A DNA stretch of 64,000 bases from Phaeobacter gallaeciensis DSM 26640 (GTDB lineage: Bacteria > Pseudomonadota > Alphaproteobacteria > Rhodobacterales > Rhodobacteraceae): contig NC_023137.1 of the NCBI RefSeq assembly GCF_000511385.1, positions 3,479,001 to 3,543,000 of the forward strand. Reading direction: 5' to 3'. This document shows positions 18,402 to 27,377 of the stretch, in pieces. The notes under the pieces are model-generated. The model was not told where the DNA came from. It worked only from the letters and a program-made list of their open reading frames with translations, and did no database searches. Numbering within the stretch: position 1 is the first letter of the stretch; each line of letters begins with the position of its first letter. The position numbers and the translations under genes were made by a program.

Positions 18402-18509
18402 GTTGCTGACGTAATACGGTTGGGCTCAGGATCAAACCGGCACAACATGGCGACGTCAGTTCTGCCTTCATCGACGCATGAGTAGGTGAACAACCTGCCG
18501 TTGCAACAG

Positions 18510-19355
18510 CTATTTACCTTTGATTTTGACCGTGTAAGATGGCCTGACACCCTTGGGTGGTGGTGGAAATGGAGCCGCGCGGCGAACCTGTGCAAGAGCA
18601 ATGTTGTCTAGTTTTGACGAGCCCGAACTTTTGGCAATGCGGGCGGAGCCGAGAGCGCCGCTGCCGGTGATCGTGAACCGAACCAGCGCTGCCCCGCGGA
18701 TGTTGACCCGCTGACGTTTGGCGCGCATCACCCGCCGCAGAACCTTTCCGCGGTAATTGTCTGCGGTCGCATTGCCCTGCTGTTTGGCCGTGCCCGGGGA
18801 TGTCTGAGCCTGCCCAGAATGCTTTGGGGCGGTGCCTGACTGAGTTCCCGCCAGAGTGTTCTGCTCCGCATTGTTCCCACGCTTTTGCACTCTTGTGGGT
18901 TTGGGCCGAGGCTTCGGTTCCGGTTTGGCGTCCGGCAGTGGCTCAAGCACCTCCGGTTTTGGTGCCGCAGTTGCCGTTTCAGGTTGACGTGGTTCTGACA
19001 ATTTCTCCGACTGGATCGGCTCGGCCTCAAGAGCCGGTAAGATCGGAACGGCGCCGGGCGGCGGGGTTTGCACGGCAGATTGTACGGCTTCTACCACAAC
19101 CTTCTCAACCTGCGGTGATAACGTGGTTGCAGTAGGAACAGCGGCTATGTCTGCATCCGGCAACTCCTTGGCATCAATCGGCGCATCCACACCTTGCACC
19201 AAATCGGCAAAGGCAAAGCCCTGGGCGGCGAGACCAGTATTCCCACCGCTGAGTTCGGCCTTTTCAGGAACACTCAGCTGCGCCATGCCCGCATGGCCCG
19301 CTGCGGCCACGAACAGGGCGAACACGCCGATGAGCCGGGAGTGTGGGACTGTCAT
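18510..19355 (-). CDS. tonB: TonB energy-transducing protein of the haem locus
   Basis: About 281 residues. An N-terminal membrane anchor (RLIGVFALFVAAAGHAGMAQ) is followed by a long Pro/Glu/Lys-rich spacer, including PKPEVLEPLPDAKPEPKP near residues 130-150, that spans the periplasm. A C-terminal TonB domain (about 200-281) ends ...PFPPPPKGVRPSYTVKIKGK. It transmits proton-motive energy from ExbB/ExbD to the haem receptor encoded upstream. The ATG at 19355 overlaps the exbD stop as ATGA, which decides the start; the longer frame is spurious. Confidence 0.88.
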   Translation of the reverse strand: MTVPHSRLIGVFALFVAAAGHAGMAQLSVPEKAELSGGNTGLAAQGFAFADLVQGVDAPIDAKELPDADIAAVPTATTLSPQVEKVVVEAVQSAVQTPPPGAVPILPALEAEPIQSEKLSEPRQPETATAAPKPEVLEPLPDAKPEPKPRPKPTRVQKRGNNAEQNTLAGTQSGTAPKHSGQAQTSPGTAKQQGNATADNYRGKVLRRVMRAKRQRVNIRGAALVRFTITGSGALGSARIAKSSGSSKLDNIALAQVRRAAPFPPPPKGVRPSYTVKIKGK

Positions 19356-19744
19356 GGCAACGCTCTTTCGGAAACCAGCAGCACGTTTTGAGCGCCGGCA
19401 GCGCGCAACGCGTTGCCCAGTTTGACCAGATCCCGGGCCGGCAGATCGCGATCCGGTACGATCCGCACCTCGGCGCGCTCCTCTTCGGTCAGCATCGCAG
19501 CATATGTGGCGGCATCTGCCAGCACCTTGCCGCGCAGGGTGAGCCTGCAATCAGCATGCACCACTAAGGCATCCGGTGGTTCCCGCCCCTCCAGGTCCTT
19601 GGCCTCAATCAGCGTGACATCTTTGTCGAGTGGCACCGCCAAGGTGCCCGCGATCATGAAGAAGATCAGCATCAGAAAAACAATGTTAATCAGCGCAATC
19701 GTCGGTTCCTTCTGCCTCGCTTTATGTGGCCGGATACGCATCAT
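19352..19744 (-). CDS. exbD: ExbD/TolR-family protein (second copy)
   Basis: A 130-residue protein with one N-terminal transmembrane helix (about 19-39: ALINIVFLMLIFFMIAGTLA) and a periplasmic C-terminal domain. The segment NIVFLMLIFFM lacks the usual D of the ExbD helix (compare LIDVIFLLLLFFM in its neighbour); Asn23 occupies that place. It overlaps the first exbD and tonB by four bases each. It probably forms a mixed ExbD complex with the adjacent paralog. Confidence 0.85.
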   Translation of the reverse strand: MMRIRPHKARQKEPTIALINIVFLMLIFFMIAGTLAVPLDKDVTLIEAKDLEGREPPDALVVHADCRLTLRGKVLADAATYAAMLTEEERAEVRIVPDRDLPARDLVKLGNALRAAGAQNVLLVSERALP

Positions 19745-20124
19745 CCCAGCACCACAGCTTGGAGGTCAGCCACCTGGCGCAACTGCGAGAGCAGATCGAC
19801 CAGACGTTGTGAGGACGCCCCCTCGCCTGGGCTAATCAAAACCAGGTGGCCATCACCGGCTTGTGGCTGCAGGCGGATCAGATCGGCAATGCGACTAAGG
19901 TCGGCGGGCTGTGCGTTCAAGGTCAGGCTGTCTTCCCCAAGCTTGATAAACAGCATCTGCCGCTCTGCGGCGTCAGCTCCGCGTCCCGCCGCTATCAGTT
20001 CAATCTCGCCGAACTTTGAAAAAGTTGACGTCAGCATGAAGAACAGAAGCAGCAGAAAAATAACATCGATGAGCGAGGTCATCGAGAGCCTGCCACGACC
20101 CGCGCTGTGCAGTTTAAGTGCCAT
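19741..20124 (-). CDS. exbD: ExbD-family protein (first copy)
   Basis: About 127 residues from ATG 20124, chosen because MALKLHSAGRGRLSMTSLIDVIF is the normal ExbD opening. It has the membrane helix LIDVIFLLLLFFMLTSTF with the conserved proton-carrying Asp (Asp20), and a periplasmic C-terminal domain. It is translated in overlap with exbB upstream (11 bases) and the second exbD downstream (ATGA). It acts with ExbB as the inner-membrane motor of the Ton system. Confidence 0.88.
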   Translation of the reverse strand: MALKLHSAGRGRLSMTSLIDVIFLLLLFFMLTSTFSKFGEIELIAAGRGADAAERQMLFIKLGEDSLTLNAQPADLSRIADLIRLQPQAGDGHLVLISPGEGASSQRLVDLLSQLRQVADLQAVVLG

Positions 20125-20758
20125 GCGCCACCTGAGGCCGGGTCTGGGCTGTCGGGGCAAAGATGGTGCGCAGAGCACGATTGGCAAAGACCCTCTCGCG
20201 CTGCATGCGGGCGGTGAGCCAGCTGAGCACAAGTGAGGTGGGCATTGCGACAGCCAACCCTGCCGCAGTGGTCAGCAGCGCCACCCAGATGCCGCCCGCA
20301 AGCAGTGAAGGGTCAACTGACGAGCCCGCCGACTGCAGTTCTTGAAACGCCTCAATCATGCCGATCACCGTACCGAAAAGCCCAAGCAGAGGTGCCAGCT
20401 GTGCCACCATGTCTAATGTTCCCAATCCGCGTTCCAACTGGGAGAAGCTTTCCTCTGCTTCGGCGTCGGCACGCTCGGCCAGCATTGTGTCTTGCGGACC
20501 TGAGAGGGCCAGCCGTATCACCGGGACCAAATAGGAGTGGCTATGGCCCAGCTTATTGAGGGCAGCCTCACCTTCACCGCGATCCCAGGCTGCGACTGCA
20601 GCGGCCAGCGCCGTATGCTGCCCAACGCGGGCAGAGCGATATTGCCAGATCTTGTAGAGGATCAGTGCAGTGGTCAGCACCGAAACTGCCAGCAAAAGCA
20701 ACACAACCGGTCCGCCTAATTCCAGCACCTTGGAAAGGGCATCCTGAACGAATGTCAT
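20114..20758 (-). CDS. exbB: ExbB/MotA/TolQ-family proton channel protein
   Basis: A 214-residue protein with three membrane segments: about 17-38 (VVLLLLAVSVLTTALILYKIW), around 118-140 (VAQLAPLLGLFGTVIGMIEAF) and around 160-185 (AGLAVAMPTSLVLSW). The LGLFGTVIGMI and GIWVALLTTAAGLAVAMP segments are ExbB/TolQ signatures. It is the pentameric channel that, with ExbD, energises TonB. It overlaps the preceding small periplasmic gene by ATGA, tying that gene to the Ton system. Confidence 0.9.
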   Translation of the reverse strand: MTFVQDALSKVLELGGPVVLLLLAVSVLTTALILYKIWQYRSARVGQHTALAAAVAAWDRGEGEAALNKLGHSHSYLVPVIRLALSGPQDTMLAERADAEAEESFSQLERGLGTLDMVAQLAPLLGLFGTVIGMIEAFQELQSAGSSVDPSLLAGGIWVALLTTAAGLAVAMPTSLVLSWLTARMQRERVFANRALRTIFAPTAQTRPQVAHGT

Positions 20759-21186
20759 CCTGCCAGCTCCATCACCTTGCTGCTCAGCACCAGCCCGCGG
20801 CTGCAGGCCCCATCTGGGAGCCCGTCGCCGGTGCAGGTATCAGCACCGTTGATCAGGACCCGGCTGATACCTGCACAGGTGTGAGGAAACTGGAACTGCC
20901 GCACGCGCAGGCGCCCGGCAGGCAGATCCTGAAAATCGAGAAGCGTAAGCCGCGCCACTTGTCCCTGATCATCGAACAAGACGGTCTCATAGACCGCCTT
21001 GCCGATGTCCGCCTTGTGGCCATTTTGCACAACAAAGGACATTTTACAGGCCTGGCCGACCGGTTCGGCGTCACTCAGCTCGATGGTGACCCCTGTTTTG
21101 TCGGGCTCTTGCGCTGCGGCGCCACTTGCTGCTGCCAGCACAGCGGCCAGCAGCAGGGGTTTTCCGGTTTTCAATCCAAGTGTCAT
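20755..21186 (-). CDS. Uncharacterised periplasmic protein coupled to the haem Ton operon
   Basis: A 143-residue protein with a signal peptide (PLLLAAVLAAASGAAAQ, cleavage after about residue 25). The mature domain, rich in beta-strands, has four Cys: QACKM, HTCAG, DTCTG and GACSRG, enough for two disulfides. I do not recognise a named family. It sits 27 bases after the haem receptor gene and overlaps exbB by ATGA, so it is made together with them. A role in the periplasmic step of haem transfer or in assembling the Ton complex is an inference from position only. Confidence 0.7.
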   Translation of the reverse strand: MTLGLKTGKPLLLAAVLAAASGAAAQEPDKTGVTIELSDAEPVGQACKMSFVVQNGHKADIGKAVYETVLFDDQGQVARLTLLDFQDLPAGRLRVRQFQFPHTCAGISRVLINGADTCTGDGLPDGACSRGLVLSSKVMELAG

Positions 21187-21213
21187 GGAACACCTCTCGA
21201 TTTGCCTTTAGGA

Positions 21214-23262
21214 TCAGAAGGTTTTGGAAACCGTCAGCTTGAAATTGCGCCCGGCCGCAGCACGGGTTGAGAGTTGGGTCTGATACTGTTTGTCAAAAAC
21301 GTTCTCGACGCCTAACCGGATTTCGGTCCCTTCAAGCATGCCGTTTTGCGGCCGGAAGGTCGCGCGCAGGTTATTGACTCCGTAACCTGGCAATGGACCG
21401 CTGCCATTGATGGCATTTGTACTTTCTGCAGCCACCACTTCCCAGCTCAGATCCAGCGTGTCGTTGAACCGTTTGCCAACTGTCAGCGCAGCAGAACCAA
21501 CCGGAGCCAAAGTATACTCTGACACAGTGCCATCCGGGCGACGTTGTTCACCATCTGCAACGGTTCCGTTCAGGTCGAAATAGAGACCGTTCGCCATGCC
21601 GTAAGACGCTTCGACTTCGAAGCCGTCGACATCCACCTGTGTCAGCACATCGCCGGCAACCCGGACATCGCTCAGGTTGGTGTCATAGTAGTTGACCTTA
21701 AAGGCCAACTGGTCGCCGGAGGTAAAGACATCTTGATTCTGATAGGAAAAACCAGCCTCATAGGTGGTCCCAATTTCCGGCACCCAGACCGAAGGATCCT
21801 TGTCCAACCGGTCAATGATCGGGAGAACTTCAGTGTATGCGGCGCTCGCAAAGACGGCAAAACCGCTGTCGAACTCATAGCGCGCCGATAGCCCGCCCAT
21901 CAGAGCATCATTCTTGATCTCACCGTTATAGGGATCAGTCGCCCCGGGAGACACAGTGTCCGTGCCTTTCAGGTCCTGCGTTTCATAGCGCAGGGCAGGG
22001 GTCAGCGTGAAACGGTCACCAAACTGAATGTCGTCCACTGCAAACAGCGCGACCCTGCGGTCGGTGCCACCAGGGGCCGAATTCGCATCAAGGCGTTCAC
22101 GATTTGTGATCTCCAGACCAAGCCGCAGATCGTGGGAGGCAATGCCGGTGTCAAAATAGCTGGTATTCTTCAGCTGCAGTTTGGTGGTTTTATAGTTGTG
22201 ATCCGCGTTCAACAGGTCTGACACAGAGGCATCACAGCCCGGGAAACCAGCGCAGCTGCCAACAACATACGTGCTGTCGATGTCCTGTTCCGCATAGGTC
22301 AGTGTCGCCTCAAAATGGATGAGGTCGTTGTCAACCGCATCGAATTCGTAACGCAGTCCTGCGGTCCGGCTATCTGTGATCCGATCCACATCGCCAAAGT
22401 AGAACCCACCACCGGAGGACGCGCCCAGAATGTCATAGGGCACGCTGTTGTCGTCCGAATGGGTAACATTATACCAGGCACTCAGGGCGTGTTCGCGGGA
22501 ATCTCCGAACGTGTAGCGACCCTTCGCCAGATAGGAATAGTTACGGAAGCCACTATTTGCGGTTTCAACACCATTACCATTGTCATAGGAGTCATTGTCG
22601 CGGACTGTGTAGTTCAGAAGAAATTCCAGATCCTCTGTTGGCTGCACAGCCAGAATGGAGGATGACGCCCATCCGGTGCCGTTAGACTGTGCTTCCAGAG
22701 TTTGCCGGAAGCGCGTGCCGATTTCGCCGCCGGTGAAGTCAGATGCATCCTTGGTTTCCAGCTGTACGACACCACCGACAACGCCGGATCCATACTCATA
22801 GCTGCCAACGGTTCCGCGGATGACCGAGATTTCCCTATAGAGTGCCGGATCTGTGAATAGCTGGTTGCCGATCCGATAGATCTCTTCGCCGCCAGTGGTC
22901 GCCCCATCAATGGTGATCAACACGCGTGGGTTGGATCCATAGGTCCCGTCAGCGCCAAAGCCACGGATCGAAATGCCGGAAGACTGCGGGGTGGTGCCAT
23001 TCACCAGTGTCACGCCTGGTACGGACTCAACCAATTGGGCAATTGTTGCCGCTTGCCGGTCGTCGATTTCCTCTTGGTTGATAACGGTGAGCGGCACCCC
23101 GGTGTCGGTCTGCACCTCGCGCTTGCCTGCGCCCAGCTCAATCGTCCCAAGAAAATCGCCGTCTTCCGCAATATCCTGTGCCGCCAAGCTGTTTGCACTG
23201 GCTAGCAGGCCCAACACAGATACGGTGCTCAGCAACCGCCATCCCTTTTGGTATTTCCCCAT
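21214..23262 (-). CDS. hmuR: TonB-dependent outer-membrane haem receptor
   Basis: A 682-residue receptor. A signal peptide (about 1-28, ending SLAAQ) is followed by a plug domain (about 45-170, with VINQEEIDDRQAATIAQLVESVPGV and ISIRGFG) and a beta-barrel that ends in ...KLTVSKTF with a terminal Phe. The barrel part VFDKQYQTQLSTRAAAGRNF fits the haem/haemoglobin receptor subfamily. The FRAP and NPNL motifs of classical haem receptors are not obvious. Haem specificity is mainly inferred from the divergent hmuSTUV genes and the exbBD-tonB genes downstream. Expression is probably iron-regulated from the 230-base intergenic region. Confidence 0.88.
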   Translation of the reverse strand: MGKYQKGWRLLSTVSVLGLLASANSLAAQDIAEDGDFLGTIELGAGKREVQTDTGVPLTVINQEEIDDRQAATIAQLVESVPGVTLVNGTTPQSSGISIRGFGADGTYGSNPRVLITIDGATTGGEEIYRIGNQLFTDPALYREISVIRGTVGSYEYGSGVVGGVVQLETKDASDFTGGEIGTRFRQTLEAQSNGTGWASSSILAVQPTEDLEFLLNYTVRDNDSYDNGNGVETANSGFRNYSYLAKGRYTFGDSREHALSAWYNVTHSDDNSVPYDILGASSGGGFYFGDVDRITDSRTAGLRYEFDAVDNDLIHFEATLTYAEQDIDSTYVVGSCAGFPGCDASVSDLLNADHNYKTTKLQLKNTSYFDTGIASHDLRLGLEITNRERLDANSAPGGTDRRVALFAVDDIQFGDRFTLTPALRYETQDLKGTDTVSPGATDPYNGEIKNDALMGGLSARYEFDSGFAVFASAAYTEVLPIIDRLDKDPSVWVPEIGTTYEAGFSYQNQDVFTSGDQLAFKVNYYDTNLSDVRVAGDVLTQVDVDGFEVEASYGMANGLYFDLNGTVADGEQRRPDGTVSEYTLAPVGSAALTVGKRFNDTLDLSWEVVAAESTNAINGSGPLPGYGVNNLRATFRPQNGMLEGTEIRLGVENVFDKQYQTQLSTRAAAGRNFKLTVSKTF

Positions 23263-23495
23263 CTCGCGTCCCTTCGCATTAGTCTAGTTCTGTGAACCAA
23301 ATGCTTGCGGCGGGGCTGGCCTGGTCGTTTGTCTGATAGATCTGGTGGAATCATAAATTCCGCTTGTGTCTGTTATTAAAGCTGATAAAATCAGTCAACA
23401 AATTTAATGCACCGTAAAATGCGGTGGCCAGCTCTCGTGCGGCTCGTGCCGCCGCTGCCAGCCTCTTCTAGGACCTCTTAGTAGAAAGGGCTGCG
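23263..23495. promoter_or_regulatory. Divergent haem-locus control region with two palindromes
   Basis: This AT-rich stretch between hmuR (minus) and hmuS (plus) carries two palindromes: GGAAT-CATAA-ATTCC at 23347-23361 and CTGAT-AAA-ATCAG at 23382-23394. Iron- or haem-dependent regulators (Fur/Mur, RirA, Irr) would be expected to act here. Neither palindrome is a full match to a consensus I can state with certainty. Confidence 0.45.
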
Positions 23496-24548
23496 ATGAC
23501 CGCCTCAACTATGACACCAGCAGCGATCCGTGCGGCGCGCGCAGAGCATGCAAACCTGAGAGATCGTGATTTTGCCGACAAATTCGGCATTGCCGAAGGC
23601 CAGCTGGTGGCGGCCTATGTCGGTGAAGGCGTCTCGCGCATTCAGGCCAGCCCGGATGAAATCATGCCCCGACTTGCGCCACTGGGTGAGGTTATGGCCC
23701 TGACCCGCAACCCATCCTGTGTGATCGAAAAGGTTGGCATCTACGAAAACTATCATTCAGGCCAGCACGCATCGATGATCCTCAATGATGCAATTGATCT
23801 GCGCTTCTTTCCCCGGCATTTCGTCTCAGCTTTTGCGGTGGAACGCGAAACGGACAAGGGCACCAAGCGGTCAATTCAGATCTTTGATGCAGCTGGAGAC
23901 GCTGTTCACAAGGTACATCTGCGCGAGACCTCGGATGTGGATGCCTGGCAGCGGTTGGTTGAAGAATTGACTCTGGAGGAACAGAGTCAGGAACTGGCCG
24001 TAGAGCCGCGCAAACCGACAGAAGCTGCAAAAGCAAACCCGGAAAAAGCAGACATCCTGCGCGCTGAATGGGCAAAGATGACGGATACCCATCAGTTCAT
24101 GCGGCTGACATCGAAGCTGAAGATGAATCGACTGGGCGCCTACCGCATTGCGGGGGAACCGCTGGCTCGCAAGCTGGACCCGGCTGAGGTCAATAAGATG
24201 TTGTTCGCGGTGCAGGATCAGGAACTCGAAGTTATGTTCTTTGTCGGGAATATGGGATGCATCGAAATCCATGGTGGCCCGATCCGCAATCTGCGTGAAA
24301 TGGGTCCATGGCAAAATGTCCTCGACCCCGGGTTTGATCTACATCTGCGCATGGACCACATCGCTGAGGTTTGGGCGGTGACCAAGCCCACCCAGCGCGG
24401 AGACGCGGTGTCCGTCGAAGCCTTTGATGCCGAGGGCGGCATTATCTTTCAGGTCTTTGGCCGTCGGACCGAAGCCAAAGATCACCGACCGGAATGGAAT
24501 GCCATCGTTGAAAACCTGACTTCCTTTGCTATGAAAGAACCTGCGTGA
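23496..24548 (+). CDS. hmuS: Haem-degrading / haem-trafficking factor HmuS
   Basis: A 350-residue cytoplasmic protein of the HemS/ChuS/HmuS family. It shows the family's internal duplication: two similar halves, about 10-165 and 190-345, each with an LG.V...T.N...E.vG.Y.n segment. The N-terminal half contains the conserved NPSCVIEKVGIYENY. These proteins receive haem from the HmuUV importer and degrade or deliver it. It is preceded by an AAAGGG ribosome site and overlaps hmuT (ATGATG). It is the first gene of hmuSTUV. Confidence 0.92.
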   Translation: MTASTMTPAAIRAARAEHANLRDRDFADKFGIAEGQLVAAYVGEGVSRIQASPDEIMPRLAPLGEVMALTRNPSCVIEKVGIYENYHSGQHASMILNDAIDLRFFPRHFVSAFAVERETDKGTKRSIQIFDAAGDAVHKVHLRETSDVDAWQRLVEELTLEEQSQELAVEPRKPTEAAKANPEKADILRAEWAKMTDTHQFMRLTSKLKMNRLGAYRIAGEPLARKLDPAEVNKMLFAVQDQELEVMFFVGNMGCIEIHGGPIRNLREMGPWQNVLDPGFDLHLRMDHIAEVWAVTKPTQRGDAVSVEAFDAEGGIIFQVFGRRTEAKDHRPEWNAIVENLTSFAMKEPA

Positions 24549-25417
24549 TGTCTGTATTCAGCCGTCTGTTCTTGGGGCTTAATCTGCTGATGGCAGGGCT
24601 GCTAATCGGCAGTATTGCCTTGGCAGAGACGCCCAAACGCATCGTCTCTGTCGGGGGCTCGGTGACCGAAATCATCTACGCTCTTGGTCAGCAGGATCGG
24701 CTGATCGGTCGCGACCGAACCTCCTCCTACCCTGCGGCTGCATTGGCTTTGCCGGATATCGGGTACGCGCGGGCATTGTCCCCTGAAGGCGTGCTGTCGG
24801 TTGCCCCGGACATGATTATTGCGATTGAAGGCGCTGGCCCGCCTGAAACGCTGGACGTCCTCAAAAACGCGCAGGTTGACTACGTTTCGGTGCCAGAGAT
24901 CTTTTCCGCAGATGGTATCACGGCCAAAATTCGCACCGTTGGTGCGGCGTTGGGCAAAGAGGCCGACGCCGAAGCATTGGCGCAGAAGGTTACACAAGAC
25001 CTCAGATCCGCAGAAGCAGACGCGGCATCGGTTGCCGGAGAACATCCCAAAAAGGTGCTGTTCATTCTGTCAACACGCGGCGGCAGGATCATGGCGGGTG
25101 GTGCAAACTCGGCGGCTGACGGCATCATCCGAATGGCTGGCGCCGTTAATGCAGTGACGGAATTCGACGGGTATAAGCCGATGACCGACGAAGCTGTCTC
25201 GAAGGCTGCGCCGGATGTGATCCTGATGATGGATCGCGGCGGCGACCATGGCGCCGCGATCAGTGACTTGCTCGCTTTGCCCTCAATAGCGCCGACCCCC
25301 GCAGCTCAGAATGGCAAAGTGGTTCGCATGAACGGCTTGCATCTGCTTGGCTTTGGGCCTCGCACCGCCTCCGCAGTAACTGAACTCAATCAGGCACTCT
25401 ACAGCGAGGCAGACTGA
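24545..25417 (+). CDS. hmuT: Haem ABC transporter periplasmic binding protein HmuT
   Basis: A 290-residue class III binding protein. A signal peptide (about 1-27, ending SIALA) precedes RIVSVGGSVTEIIYALGQQDRLIG, the usual HmuT/BtuF opening. DRTSSYP and LPDIGYARALSPEGVLSVAPD follow; the Tyr in DIGYAR corresponds to the haem-ligating Tyr region of ShuT/PhuT-type proteins. It carries haem from the receptor side of the periplasm to HmuU. Confidence 0.9.
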   Translation: MMSVFSRLFLGLNLLMAGLLIGSIALAETPKRIVSVGGSVTEIIYALGQQDRLIGRDRTSSYPAAALALPDIGYARALSPEGVLSVAPDMIIAIEGAGPPETLDVLKNAQVDYVSVPEIFSADGITAKIRTVGAALGKEADAEALAQKVTQDLRSAEADAASVAGEHPKKVLFILSTRGGRIMAGGANSAADGIIRMAGAVNAVTEFDGYKPMTDEAVSKAAPDVILMMDRGGDHGAAISDLLALPSIAPTPAAQNGKVVRMNGLHLLGFGPRTASAVTELNQALYSEAD

Positions 25418-25418
25418 C

Positions 25419-26504
25419 ATGTCGCTCGCTGTAGATGCGCCTGAAACCGGTGTCACACCGGGGGGCGCTATTGACCGCCGGGTACAGGCCCGGAGACTGA
25501 CTGTTGCCTTGGCTTTGCTGCTGGTAGTGATGTCGGTTTTGTCCTTGGCCTGGGGGGCATCAGGCACATCGCTTTGGGGGGCACTGCGGGATCTGGCGAC
25601 CGGACGCGACCTGTCGCGACTGGATCAGATTGTTCTGTTCGATATCCGCTTACCACGTCTGTTCTTGGGTATTTTGGTTGGGTCGGCGCTCGCTGTTTCC
25701 GGCGCTGTGATGCAGGGGCTGTTTCGCAACCCTCTTGCGGATCCCGGGATTGTCGGTGTCAGCGCTGGCGCAGGTTTGGCCGCGATCTGTGCAATTGTGT
25801 TGGGCGCATTTCTGCCTGCCATGCTGCGCGATGCGATTGGCAGCTACCTTGTCCCCATCGCCGCATTTCTCGGCGGCTGGGCATCTACGCTCATTCTGTA
25901 CCGTGTCTCGACACGCAGGGGGCAAACCTCAGTCGCCACGATGCTGCTGGCAGGCATCGCTCTGGGTGCACTTTCAGGGGCTCTGTCGGGAATTCTGGTC
26001 TACATCGCAGATGACAACCAATTGCGCGATCTGACATTCTGGGGCATGGGATCACTGGCTGGTGCAACCTGGTCAAAAGTTCTGGCGGCATCTCCAATCA
26101 TCGGCGCCGCCCTGCTGGCCCTGCCAGCCTTGTCGCGCGGCCTGAACGGGCTGGCGCTGGGAGAAGCGGCGGCGGGGCATATCGGTATTCCTGTGCAACG
26201 GGTCAAAAATATCGCAATCCTCATAGTCGCGAGTGCCACCGGAGCCTCCGTTGCGGTCTCCGGCGGCATCGGATTTATCGGCATCGTCGTTCCACATCTC
26301 CTGCGCCTGGCCAGCGGACCGGACCACCACAGCCTGCTGCCGAATGCTGCCCTCTTGGGCGCCTCCCTGCTGCTGGCAGCGGATATGATCTCGCGGGTGA
26401 TCATTGCCCCAGCCGAGCTTCCGATTGGCATTATCACAGCCGTGCTGGGCGCACCGGTGTTCCTGTGGATCTTGCTGCGCCGCTTCGGCAGCACGGGCCT
26501 GTGA
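25419..26504 (+). CDS. hmuU: Haem ABC transporter permease HmuU
   Basis: A 361-residue FecCD-type permease with about ten membrane segments. Family marks include IRLPRLFLGILVGSALAVSGAVMQGLFRNPLADPGIVGVSAGAG near residues 75-118 and SGGIGFIGIVVPHLLRL around 285-300. It begins one base after the hmuT stop. It dimerises and, with HmuV, imports haem across the inner membrane. Confidence 0.93.
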   Translation: MSLAVDAPETGVTPGGAIDRRVQARRLTVALALLLVVMSVLSLAWGASGTSLWGALRDLATGRDLSRLDQIVLFDIRLPRLFLGILVGSALAVSGAVMQGLFRNPLADPGIVGVSAGAGLAAICAIVLGAFLPAMLRDAIGSYLVPIAAFLGGWASTLILYRVSTRRGQTSVATMLLAGIALGALSGALSGILVYIADDNQLRDLTFWGMGSLAGATWSKVLAASPIIGAALLALPALSRGLNGLALGEAAAGHIGIPVQRVKNIAILIVASATGASVAVSGGIGFIGIVVPHLLRLASGPDHHSLLPNAALLGASLLLAADMISRVIIAPAELPIGIITAVLGAPVFLWILLRRFGSTGL

Positions 26505-26516
26505 GCGGAGAACCTG

Positions 26517-27293
26517 ATGGAAGCTTTTGACATTACGGTCAAACTTGGCCACCGCACGATTTTGCATGGCATCGACTTTGCAGCGCGGCCAGGTGAGGTG
26601 ACGGCAATCGCAGGCCCAAACGGCTCCGGCAAAACCACACTCCTGAGGGCAATGACCGGCGAGGTTCCCTTTGTCGGTCGGGTCTTGATAAACGGCCAGG
26701 ACACTGCAGCGATGAAACCCTGGGAGTTGGCCGCGATCCGGGCCGTCCAACCGCAATCCGCCGCAATCGCATTTCCCTTCACAGTGATCGAAATCGTAAG
26801 GCTGGGGCTATCCGCAGGTCTGGCAGCCGCGGACACGGAGCTACCGCTCAGGGCGCTGGAACAGGTCGATCTGGGCGGGTTTGCAAACCGGTTCTATCAA
26901 GATCTCTCTGGCGGCGAACAGCAGCGCGTACAGCTGGCCCGGGTGATGACCCAAGTCTGGGAGCCGGTGGTAGAGGGCATCCCGCGTTGGCTTATTCTGG
27001 ATGAACCTGTGGCCAGCCTTGATATCGGTCATCAGTTCACAGTGATGGATCTGGCGCGTAACTATGCAGCGCGCGGTGGCGGTGTTGTCGCGGTGATGCA
27101 CGATCTGAACCTGACCGCGATGTATGCCGACCAGATCACCCTGATCCATGCCGGAAACGTCGCCGCCAAGGGCGCACCGCAGGAGGTTCTGACCAGCCGA
27201 ACTTTGGAACAGGCCTATGGTTGCCCAGTCCCGGTCAACAGTTTGCCCCCCTCCGGTGTGCCCTTCCTTCTGCCACAGGCACGCCAGATCTGA
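26517..27293 (+). CDS. hmuV: Haem ABC transporter ATP-binding protein HmuV
   Basis: A 258-residue ABC ATPase. Walker A GPNGSGKT lies at about 34-41 and signature DLSGGEQQRVQLARV near 130-144. Walker B is WLILDEP, and VVAVMHDLNLTAMYAD carries the switch His. The insert EPVVEGIPRWL between signature and Walker B is common in HmuV. It ends the hmuSTUV operon. Confidence 0.93.
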   Translation: MEAFDITVKLGHRTILHGIDFAARPGEVTAIAGPNGSGKTTLLRAMTGEVPFVGRVLINGQDTAAMKPWELAAIRAVQPQSAAIAFPFTVIEIVRLGLSAGLAAADTELPLRALEQVDLGGFANRFYQDLSGGEQQRVQLARVMTQVWEPVVEGIPRWLILDEPVASLDIGHQFTVMDLARNYAARGGGVVAVMHDLNLTAMYADQITLIHAGNVAAKGAPQEVLTSRTLEQAYGCPVPVNSLPPSGVPFLLPQARQI

Positions 27294-27377
27294 GCAGCGA
27301 ATCTGCCCCTCTCACAGGAGGGAAGATATCCACTCACACATTGTGATGTATTATATAAATTTCACTGCCAATAAAAA

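Noticed and set aside
26000..26836. 278-codon minus-strand frame opposite hmuU/hmuV
   Set aside because: Antisense shadow across two overlapping recognised genes.
27307..27322. Small CCCTC/GAGGG hairpin after hmuV
   Set aside because: Only five pairs and no T-run; too weak to call a terminator.
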